NCBI GenBank assembly: GCA_002499195.1
Contig: DAKS01000022.1
Span: 6,119 to 70,118, forward strand
DNA: 64,000 nucleotides
Reading direction: 5' to 3'
Source of the DNA: Euryarchaeota archaeon UBA443
Lineage (GTDB): Archaea; Thermoplasmatota; Poseidoniia; Poseidoniales; Poseidoniaceae
Part shown: positions 27,491 through 35,046 of the stretch, piece after piece
Position numbering within the stretch: the first letter of the stretch is position 1
Layout: every line of letters begins with the position of its first letter
Notes under the pieces: generated by a model
The model's input: only the letters and a program-made list of their open reading frames with translations
Database searches by the model: none
Told to the model about the DNA's origin: nothing
Program-made: the position numbers and the translations under genes

Positions 27491-28885
27491 ATGAGCAATC
27501 CAATCCTCGCCTCTTACGTTGTTCCAGTTCATCCACATCCATTATTGGTTCCCGAGCAAAATGAGGGATGGCAACGGCTTCGTAATGCATTTGATGAAGC
27601 CCGTGAACAAATCGCTCAAAGCGATGCAGATTTGATGATTATTTATTCAACGACATGGCCGAGTATTATCGGGCATCAGATTCAAGCCGATCCAAATCCA
27701 ACATGGACGCTTGTCGATCATGACTTTCATGATTTGGGTTCAATGGATTACTCGTTCCGAATCGATGCTGATTTTGCTGAAGCTTGGAACGAAGCCAATC
27801 ATGCCCGTGGCTTGCAAAGTCGAACGGTTGCCTACAACGGCTTTCCAATCGATGTTGGTTCGGTTGTGGCATTGAAATTACTCAATCCTGACAATGCGAT
27901 TCCGGCGGTTATCGTCTCATCAAATGTTTATGCAAATCGTGCTGAAACAACAGTTCTTGCAAAAGCCTGCCTAGATGTTCTTGGATCGACCGGAAAGAAG
28001 GCTGTTGCTGTGACTGCAATGTCAATGTCGAATCGAATGTTCACCGAATTTATCGATGCTGCTGATGACAAAATACACTCGCTAAAGGATGATGAATGGA
28101 ATCGTAAGGTGCTTGAATTCCTTGAAGAAGGACGGCTCGAAGATGTTGCTCAACTTTCTCGAACCATCCACCAACAAATACGCGTACAGAAAGTTGTGAC
28201 ATTCAAACCTATGTGGTGGCTCTCGGCTATGAACGATAATCGAAATGATCTGACGGGCCGAGTTCTCGCCTACGAAGCCTTGCATGGCGCTGGTGGTGCT
28301 GTGGTTCATCTCGATCCAACATCCAATGGAATGGGTGACAAAGAATACGACGAAGACGATGTCGAAGTCTACCATGGTGAACGAAATGTTCTCGATGCAG
28401 AAGATTCTGATGAGGACAATCCTAAGCCTTCATCGGACAATGGGCCTGCACTATGGGATCCTGTGGAAGGTAAGGGTGCCGTGAATACAGATTCCGCTCC
28501 CAAACCAGTAGGATTGTATCCACATGCTCGACGTGTTGGAGATCTTCTCTACCTCTCGGGTGTAGGGCCTCGTCAACCTGGAACGAATGCTATTCCTGGT
28601 GGGCCAATACGTGATGGAAATGGCCAACCGCTTGAATACGATATCAAAGCCCAAACACGGGCAGTTGTAGAGAATATTGCTAGAATCCTTGAGGAAGCAG
28701 GCTCTTCAATGGACAAAGTGGTTGATGTGACATCGTTCCTTGTCGATATGGATAGAGACTTTGGTGGATACAATGAGGTTTGGGCTGAAACACTCGGTCA
28801 TTATGGACCAACACGGACGACACTGGCAATTCGTGCACTTCCTACACCAATCGCTGTAGAGATGAAAGTCATCGCTAAAATATAG
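27491..28885 (+). CDS. Fusion: AmnA-like extradiol dioxygenase alpha subunit with AmnD/RidA-like 2-aminomuconate deaminase domain
   Basis: In this 464-aa protein, residues 1-280 resemble the non-catalytic alpha subunit of 2-aminophenol 1,6-dioxygenase: YVVPVHPHPLLVPEQN, LMIIYSTTWPSIIG, YNGFPIDVGSV and VSSNVYANR. An acidic linker (about 281-335, rich in D and E) leads to a RidA-fold domain at about 338-464. That domain has the AmnD-type blocks GLYPHARRVGDLLYLSG, DIKAQTRAVVENIARIL, VVDVTSFLVDMD, GYNEVWAE and RTTLAIRALP. It would therefore join a dioxygenase subunit to the enzyme that deaminates 2-aminomuconate two steps later. It starts 2 bases after the AmnB-like stop. I know of no described AmnA-AmnD fusion, but could not search. 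Confidence 0.88.
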   Translation: MSNPILASYVVPVHPHPLLVPEQNEGWQRLRNAFDEAREQIAQSDADLMIIYSTTWPSIIGHQIQADPNPTWTLVDHDFHDLGSMDYSFRIDADFAEAWNEANHARGLQSRTVAYNGFPIDVGSVVALKLLNPDNAIPAVIVSSNVYANRAETTVLAKACLDVLGSTGKKAVAVTAMSMSNRMFTEFIDAADDKIHSLKDDEWNRKVLEFLEEGRLEDVAQLSRTIHQQIRVQKVVTFKPMWWLSAMNDNRNDLTGRVLAYEALHGAGGAVVHLDPTSNGMGDKEYDEDDVEVYHGERNVLDAEDSDEDNPKPSSDNGPALWDPVEGKGAVNTDSAPKPVGLYPHARRVGDLLYLSGVGPRQPGTNAIPGGPIRDGNGQPLEYDIKAQTRAVVENIARILEEAGSSMDKVVDVTSFLVDMDRDFGGYNEVWAETLGHYGPTRTTLAIRALPTPIAVEMKVIAKI

Positions 28886-28995
28886 TTTCCAGATTTTGGC
28901 GACTTGTATCCTCAAAATATGCAAGAGAATATATCCTTTATTTGTTTGAAGGGACTTACAGGCCTAGTTGCTGTCGGATATCGGGGGATGTTTTC

Positions 28996-30615
28996 ATGGT
29001 ATTTTCAAGGTTTGACTCAATCATCGATAAGGGGGCTGAGAGGCTTAGAAATACTCTCATACGGACAGTCGGGCTTGCAGGAGTCGTAATCATCTCACTT
29101 TCTGCAATGCTACCTGGTATCTTCGTCACGCCTACGTTCGCTGCAGAAATCATGGGTCCAGGTATCTGGCTTGCATTCCTTGTAGCTGCAACGATTGTTC
29201 TTCCTGCAGCATTATCTAAATCGGAATTGGCATCAGGTATGCCATCTAGTGGAGGTACTTACGTCTACATCGAAAGAACGTATGGTCCGCTGGTTGGAAC
29301 CATTAGTGGATTGGGTCTTTGGGCCTCATTCCTTCTGAAATCAGCGTTCGCATTGATCGGTTTTTCTGCATATTTTGTCGTCGTCACTACTTATTTTGAT
29401 GTGGAAATGGAAATGATGGTCCTTTCGATGAGTGCTTTGGTTCTGATTACCATCGTTAACATTCTTGGTGTTAAGAAGGTCAAGGCGATACAAATGCCGG
29501 TTGTTATTTTGACGGTTGGTTTGTTGTTGTTCATTTGTGCGGCAGCATTTTTTGTTGATGATTTTGATGCTGAACGCCCTTTCAATTCAGCATTTGATAC
29601 GGATATATGGACGCTTGCGGAAGCATCAGCGTTCGTCTTTGTAGCATATGCAGGAGTAACCAAAGTTGCTGCGATCGGCGGAGAGGTCAAAGATCCTGAA
29701 AAGAATCTGCCAACAGGAATTCTCCTCTCCTTACTCATCGCCACTATCTTGTACGTAATGCTTGCATTTTTGATGATGGCAGCAGTTCCAGGTGAATGGT
29801 GGATTGACGAGAGCGGAAACGTTGTCGAGAATCCAATCTTTGTCTTCGCTCATGAGGTTGCAGGAACTAAATTTGGTATCCTCGCAGCCATGTTATCTGT
29901 CCTTACAATGATTTCAATGGCTCTAGCAGGCATTTTAGCATCGTCTCGGTTTTTGTTTGCAATGGCTCAAGACAACCTTTTGCCTCAGGCACTTGAAGAT
30001 GTCAATCCGAAATTTGCAACACCGCACTGGCCAATTCTCATTACCGGTGTTGCGATGGGTATGGCCATCTTTTTCGTACCGCTCAAAGATGTTGTAAAGT
30101 TGGCATCTGGATTCAAAATTATGATTTTCATAATGGTTAACACATGTGTAATCGTCCTTCGGCAAACAAGCCAACAACATGGCTGGAATCCTTCATACAA
30201 AGGACCACTATATCCATTCATGCAGATATGGGGAATTGTCGCTGGTGCTTTCCTCATCAGTTTCATCGGTTCAAAAGCTCTTGTCGGTGCCATTGCTGCA
30301 ATCATCTCTGGACTTATGACATACTACCTCTATGGGAAAAAGCATGCCACGTTCAATCAAACACCGATTCAAACCTTCCGTAAATCATTCAAGAATCCTA
30401 CGCAATACGAACATGAACGTCGATTGACTGCATTCAGAGCCGCGGATCGAGGTGGGAGAAACCAACTGAATTTGAGAGAATTTCAGAATGCATTACGGGC
30501 ACTTGGTTTCGTCTACACTTCGGACGAGTCGCGAGTTATTTTCCATGAAGCGGACAAGGATGAGAATGGAGTCATCGATATTGATGAATTCTTAATGGCC
30601 TTTGAAGAAGAGTGA
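28996..30615 (+). CDS. APC-family amino-acid permease with C-terminal EF-hand pair
   Basis: This 539-aa protein has about twelve TM helices with APC landmarks: GVVIISLSAMLPGIFVTPTF, LSKSELASGMPSSGGTYVYI near TM2-3, FVFVAYAGVTKVAAIGGEVKDPEKNLP and SRFLFAMAQDNLLP. Residues from about 475 form a soluble tail with two EF-hands: a degenerate loop DRGGRNQLNLRE and a canonical loop DKDENGVIDIDE. This suggests Ca2+ control of transport. The ATG giving MVFSRFDS was chosen over an upstream one giving MFEGTYRPSCC, which looks unlike a permease N-terminus. It lies 110 bases after the fused dioxygenase/deaminase gene and may import its substrate; that is inference. Confidence 0.9.
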   Translation: MVFSRFDSIIDKGAERLRNTLIRTVGLAGVVIISLSAMLPGIFVTPTFAAEIMGPGIWLAFLVAATIVLPAALSKSELASGMPSSGGTYVYIERTYGPLVGTISGLGLWASFLLKSAFALIGFSAYFVVVTTYFDVEMEMMVLSMSALVLITIVNILGVKKVKAIQMPVVILTVGLLLFICAAAFFVDDFDAERPFNSAFDTDIWTLAEASAFVFVAYAGVTKVAAIGGEVKDPEKNLPTGILLSLLIATILYVMLAFLMMAAVPGEWWIDESGNVVENPIFVFAHEVAGTKFGILAAMLSVLTMISMALAGILASSRFLFAMAQDNLLPQALEDVNPKFATPHWPILITGVAMGMAIFFVPLKDVVKLASGFKIMIFIMVNTCVIVLRQTSQQHGWNPSYKGPLYPFMQIWGIVAGAFLISFIGSKALVGAIAAIISGLMTYYLYGKKHATFNQTPIQTFRKSFKNPTQYEHERRLTAFRAADRGGRNQLNLREFQNALRALGFVYTSDESRVIFHEADKDENGVIDIDEFLMAFEEE

Positions 30616-30633
30616 ATACATTACGTGGATTAC

Positions 30634-31467
30634 TCAAATACTTCTTAGCCTTCCACCATCAACCGGTAATGAAACACCACGGATTGCTCCTGCAGCGGGT
30701 GAAGATAGGAATGCGATTACCGAGGCGGTTTCGAGTGGATCGATCAATCGTTCAATTGGAACTTGGCTCATCCAACCATCATGGATTGATTCAATTGATT
30801 GACCCGTTCTTTGATGAATTGATTGAGCAAGACTTCCCAATCGCTCAGTATCGGTAAAACCCGGTAGAACGTTATTGATGGTGATGCATGGATGCAATTC
30901 TCTTGAGAGTGATTTTGCCCAAGATGCCATCGCTCCGCGGAGGGTGTTGGAAACACCCAAGTTTGGAATTGGCTCACGCACACTGGTCGAAACGATTTGG
31001 ATAATGCGCCCATAGTTTGCCATTATCATACCCGGAGTGAGTAATTTCACCAATGTATGTGCTGCGTGAAGATGTCTCGTAAACGGCTGAGCGAGCTCTT
31101 CTACGGTTGCATTCAATAAAGGTCCACCAGGTGGCCCTCCTGCATTGTTGACAAGAATGTGAATTGGGCCTTGGTCGAGGAATGGTTGAATGCATTCTGC
31201 GATCGATTCTGTTTCCTCCAAGTCCATGACCAATGCTTGATGTTGCCCGTTACCAAGTATTGGTAGTTCTTCTAGCAACGATTTTAGTTGATCCTCGCTT
31301 CGTGAAGCGACTATTACGTTTGCACCCGCCTTAGCCATAATTCGTGCGGTTGCTGCACCAATTCCTCGACTTGCACCGCATATTAGTGCAGTCTTTCCTT
31401 CAAGTGCATTTGATTGAAGAACGGCTTGCTCGCCTAGGAGGTCCATGCTTGCTCGAGGGGCCCCCAT
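30634..31467 (-). CDS. Short-chain dehydrogenase/reductase with altered active site
   Basis: This 277-aa Rossmann-fold protein has ICGASRGIGAAT for NAD(P) binding, HILVNNAGG, RIIQIVSTS, ITINNVLPGFTDTERLG and a C-terminal GVSLPVDGG. Where SDRs normally show YxxxK, this protein reads VSNTLRGAM, so the catalytic Tyr and Lys appear to be Ser or Val and Arg. I recall other SDR-like proteins with an SN-x-R variant, so it may be a distinct family rather than a dead enzyme. It starts 17 bases after the formamidase-like stop, in a unit with aspS. MDLLGEQ at 31446 is an alternative start. Substrate unknown. Confidence 0.87.
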   Translation of the reverse strand: MGAPRASMDLLGEQAVLQSNALEGKTALICGASRGIGAATARIMAKAGANVIVASRSEDQLKSLLEELPILGNGQHQALVMDLEETESIAECIQPFLDQGPIHILVNNAGGPPGGPLLNATVEELAQPFTRHLHAAHTLVKLLTPGMIMANYGRIIQIVSTSVREPIPNLGVSNTLRGAMASWAKSLSRELHPCITINNVLPGFTDTERLGSLAQSIHQRTGQSIESIHDGWMSQVPIERLIDPLETASVIAFLSSPAAGAIRGVSLPVDGGRLRSI

Positions 31468-31484
31468 ATCTTAGTGGTTCGCTC

Positions 31485-32231
31485 TCATAGCCAATCCAAA
31501 ATAGCATCTTGTTGCACCAACCAATCATCGCTTGCAGCATCGATGATGCTGTAGTGATCACCAGGTAGCCATACTTTCTGTACATCACAACCTTTTGCCT
31601 TCATTGCTCGTGCATACGTTTCACTCTGCTCTAAAGGTACGTCGACATCTCGCTCACCATGAATCAATAGGACTGGGGATTGTGGTGGCAAATCCATTGG
31701 ATTGACTTTTTTCCATAGCTCTTCATTGTCATATGGAGTGCAACCAATCCACTTGCGGATGGCATCTCCGTCATCACTGAGTTTAGTATCATCAGCTCCA
31801 AACAAGTCCGTAATGGGTGCTTGTGCGATGGCTAACCAAGGTTTTCTTTCTGCTTTACTGGCCATGAGAAGTGCGAGATGACCACCGGCTGAATGACCCA
31901 TTACCATGCTTCTAGTAATGTCAATACCCGGTAGTAGAGCGAGCTGTCCCCAAGCGCGAAGAACGTCGGAAAGTGTATCCATCCAAACACCTTCATCCCC
32001 GTCTTCCCATCTTCTAAATTCAATGTTCCAACTTGCAACTCCTGCATCGCTCAAAGCGTTTGCAATGGGTTGCATAAGTTCAGAAGTGTACTCTTTTTTC
32101 CAAAACCCTCCATGGATCAACATGATACATGGAACACCGTGATCGTTTTGAAAGGGTGATGGTTCATCAGGCATGTGCAAATCTGCATACTGCCATGATT
32201 CTGCGCCCCATTGCATTCTATCGATGGGCAT
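31485..32231 (-). CDS. Alpha/beta hydrolase, kynurenine-formamidase-like
   Basis: This 248-aa alpha/beta-hydrolase has the oxyanion motif IMLIHGGFWKKEY, the nucleophile elbow VMGHSAGGHLALL, Asp in HGERDVDVPLEQ and His in LPGDHYSII, giving a full Ser-Asp-His triad. HGGxW followed by GHSAG is the pattern of kynurenine formamidases and related esterases. The ATG was preferred over an upstream TTG in frame; it starts 10 bases after the aspS stop, so it is probably translated from the aspS transcript. The nearby aminomuconate-type genes make a role in tryptophan or kynurenine breakdown attractive, but a generic carboxylesterase remains possible. Confidence 0.8.
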   Translation of the reverse strand: MPIDRMQWGAESWQYADLHMPDEPSPFQNDHGVPCIMLIHGGFWKKEYTSELMQPIANALSDAGVASWNIEFRRWEDGDEGVWMDTLSDVLRAWGQLALLPGIDITRSMVMGHSAGGHLALLMASKAERKPWLAIAQAPITDLFGADDTKLSDDGDAIRKWIGCTPYDNEELWKKVNPMDLPPQSPVLLIHGERDVDVPLEQSETYARAMKAKGCDVQKVWLPGDHYSIIDAASDDWLVQQDAILDWL

Positions 32232-32241
32232 GATGGCCAAC

Positions 32242-33642
32242 TCATGGCGTTACTCGATGTCGGTCACGTGGGAATAAGACGGTTTCACGAACATTTCGAG
32301 AACCGGTCAAGACCATGAGAAGACGTGCTACACCAAGTCCCCATCCAGCGTGTGGTGGTGCTCCAAAGCGGAATCCGTCGGTGTAGAATGAGAAATCTTC
32401 AGGGTTGAGTCCCTTACTTCGAAGGTTTTCTTCCAATACGTCGACATTGTGTTCACGTTGTCCGCCACTAGTCATCTCATCGCGGCCATAATTGAGATCA
32501 AACCCACGGCTAAGTTGCTCACCAGTAGCACCATTCTCTCCAGGTACGTGATGGATGTAGAACGGTTTCATTTCCATTGGCCATCGTGGCAAGAAATGGA
32601 ATCCAGGATACTTGGCTGCGATGATGTCACAATGCGAAGAATCGATATCATCTCCCCACTTGATATCCTCACCTGCATCTTGAACCATTTGAATTGCTTC
32701 ACAATAGTCGATTCTAGGGAATGGAACACTAGGCACGTCAACTGAAATCGGTTCCAATTCCTGCGTTTGGCGATATTCGTTGATGGTATCGATTTGTTCC
32801 TGATCGTGTTCAGCTACCGATTTCCAGATGTGATGAATCATACGTTCCTGTACACCCATAACATCCTCATCAGTCATCCATGCTGCTTCGATATCAAAGG
32901 AGATGAATTCATTCAAATGTCGGTATGTATCGTGATTCTCAGCACGGAAAGCAGGCCCAATTTCGAATACACGCTCCATACCACCAAGAATAGCAAGTTG
33001 CTTGTATAATTGTGGACTTTGGGAGAGGAAGGCAGGTGTATCGAAGTACATCATTGGAAAGAGATTGGTTCCTCCTTCCGATGCTGAAGCAATAATCTTC
33101 GGTGTATTAATCTCTTTGAATCCTTCAGTGATGAGGTGTTCACGTCCGTATTGTAGAACGCGTGCACGCAAGGTGAACATGGCGTTGACATGAGCGCGAC
33201 GAAGGTCGAGGAATCGATTGTCAAGACGCGTGTCGAGACCGATTGAAACAGTGTCTGTAATCCCCAAAGGTAGAGGAACATTTGCCCGCGTCAGGACGTT
33301 AACACCACTTGCAACGATTTCGTAAGCAGGCGGAGGAGGAGTCTCACCTTCCTTTACTTTCGGAGGTCGCTTTTCAGCAACCGTTCCTGTGAACTGAAGT
33401 GTCGACTCTCGGGTCATTCTCTGAACAAGATCAAGATTCTCTTCACCAATGTTATCGCCTTTGAGGAATACTTGGAGTTGACCAGTACCGTCACGGAGAT
33501 CAACAAAACATATGGCGCCTTTACCGCGGTTTGCTTCCATAAATCCGCAAACGGTGACCTCCGTTCCAACAAGGTCTGCACCTTTGCCTTGAATTTCGCC
33601 TAAGGTATGCGTTCGATATGCCGTAGGGTACCAGTCAGCCAT
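32242..33642 (-). CDS. aspS: Aspartyl-tRNA synthetase, archaeal type
   Basis: This 466-aa class II synthetase charges tRNA-Asp. An N-terminal OB-fold anticodon-binding domain (about 1-115, with VTVCGFMEANRG and FVDLRDGTGQLQVFL) is followed by the catalytic core. Motif 1 region is RFLDLRRAHVNAMF, the flipping-loop region SASEGGTNLFP, motif 2 FRAENHDTYRHLNEF, and motif 3 GWGLGVARLLMVLTG. Length and the lack of a bacterial GAD insertion mark the archaeal/eukaryotic type. Whether it also charges tRNA-Asn is not decided from sequence alone. Two more genes follow closely on the same strand. Confidence 0.96.
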   Translation of the reverse strand: MADWYPTAYRTHTLGEIQGKGADLVGTEVTVCGFMEANRGKGAICFVDLRDGTGQLQVFLKGDNIGEENLDLVQRMTRESTLQFTGTVAEKRPPKVKEGETPPPPAYEIVASGVNVLTRANVPLPLGITDTVSIGLDTRLDNRFLDLRRAHVNAMFTLRARVLQYGREHLITEGFKEINTPKIIASASEGGTNLFPMMYFDTPAFLSQSPQLYKQLAILGGMERVFEIGPAFRAENHDTYRHLNEFISFDIEAAWMTDEDVMGVQERMIHHIWKSVAEHDQEQIDTINEYRQTQELEPISVDVPSVPFPRIDYCEAIQMVQDAGEDIKWGDDIDSSHCDIIAAKYPGFHFLPRWPMEMKPFYIHHVPGENGATGEQLSRGFDLNYGRDEMTSGGQREHNVDVLEENLRSKGLNPEDFSFYTDGFRFGAPPHAGWGLGVARLLMVLTGSRNVRETVLFPRDRHRVTP

Positions 33643-33740
33643 GTCAATTCCTGCGTGATGTTCCTAAAATAGCAATCGCCAGAATCAATACCTTTCAAAA
33701 AAACCAAACCTTTGATAATGTGAATCCAAACGGTTGATGT

Positions 33741-34985
33741 ATGACACAATGGATGTTCAGCTCTGAATCAGTAACCGCTGGCCATCCAGACAAGGTCTGT
33801 GATGCCGTATCCGATGCTATCGTCGATGCCTGTTTGGCTCTTGATCCAAACGCCCGTGTCGCTGTCGAAACCTGCATCAAAGGTATGCCGGATAAGAGTT
33901 TCATCATTCTTGCTGGCGAGGTTTCCCTTGAAGGAGAAACTCCGGATTATGCATCCATCGCTCGAAAGGCTGCAGCAGATATTGGATACATCTCTCACGA
34001 CATTGGTATGGATGCTACGGATGAATCACTCTGCGACGTCTTGGTTTACGTTACCACACAATCCACATTCATCAATCAAGGTGTAGACCGCGATAATATT
34101 GACTCTCAAGGAGCAGGTGATCAAGGACTCATGTTTGGTTATGCATGCGATGAAACGGAGGCATATGATGATCTTAAAGGCCGGTTTTTCCCACTAGCTG
34201 CAGCGCTTTCTCAACGTCTTTCTCGTCGATTGAAGTCGGTTCGGGAAGACAACATTCTTCCTTGGGCTCGACCGGATGGAAAGACTCAGGTTACCGTTGC
34301 ATACAATGAGGATGGTTCAATCATAGGTGTTGATACGGTAATCATTGCAATTCAACACGATAAGCACTTGAAGGATCAATTTGGAGGTTCGATAGAAGCC
34401 GAACTTGCACACATTCGTGAAGCGATTACTCAGCATGTTATCGAAACATCAATTCCTCAAGAATTGCTACTGCCGGGATACAAATTGGTTGTGAATGGAA
34501 CGGGCCGATTTGCAGATCCAGGAGGCCCTTATGCTGATGCAGGACTAACGGGCCGAAAAATCATCGTTGACACCTATGGTGGAATGGGCCGCCACGGTGG
34601 AGGCGCTTTCAGTGGAAAGGACCCTTCTAAGGTGGACCGTAGTGCAGCCTATGCTGCTCGATGGGCTGCAAAACACGTTGTTGCAGCAGGTCTTGCAACC
34701 AAGTTTGAGATTCAACTCGCCTATGTAATCGGTGTGGCAGAACCTGTTAGTTTGATGGTCGAATCTTTTGGAACCGGAATCGTTTCGGATGAAATACTTG
34801 CAAAGCGTGTTGAAAAAACATTTGATTTCCGTCCAGCTGCGATTGCACGAGATCTTGATCTTCTTCGCCCAATTTACAAGCAAACCTCCTCAGGTGGCCA
34901 CTTTGGAAGAGTGCCTACCGATGAAGGTCATTTCCCTTGGGAGAGAATCGATTCGGCTCGCATCGAAAACTTGCTACAATCGTAA
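33741..34985 (+). CDS. metK: S-adenosylmethionine synthetase, bacterial type
   Basis: This 414-aa enzyme makes S-adenosylmethionine from ATP and methionine. It is of the bacterial/eukaryotic MetK family, with SESVTAGHPDKVCDAVSDAI, GAGDQGLMFGYA, the DTYGGMGRHGGGAFSGKDPSKVDRS region and AIQHDKH. Most archaea use a different SAM synthetase family (PF01941), so this points to gene transfer from bacteria, perhaps ancient in the lineage. Its base composition resembles its neighbours. It is divergent from aspS (98 bases between starts). Confidence 0.97.
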   Translation: MTQWMFSSESVTAGHPDKVCDAVSDAIVDACLALDPNARVAVETCIKGMPDKSFIILAGEVSLEGETPDYASIARKAAADIGYISHDIGMDATDESLCDVLVYVTTQSTFINQGVDRDNIDSQGAGDQGLMFGYACDETEAYDDLKGRFFPLAAALSQRLSRRLKSVREDNILPWARPDGKTQVTVAYNEDGSIIGVDTVIIAIQHDKHLKDQFGGSIEAELAHIREAITQHVIETSIPQELLLPGYKLVVNGTGRFADPGGPYADAGLTGRKIIVDTYGGMGRHGGGAFSGKDPSKVDRSAAYAARWAAKHVVAAGLATKFEIQLAYVIGVAEPVSLMVESFGTGIVSDEILAKRVEKTFDFRPAAIARDLDLLRPIYKQTSSGGHFGRVPTDEGHFPWERIDSARIENLLQS

Positions 34986-35046
34986 ACTTTCAACCTTTGA
35001 AGCCGATTCGCTCAAGTGCTGATAACATCTCGCAGGCATTGGTCCC

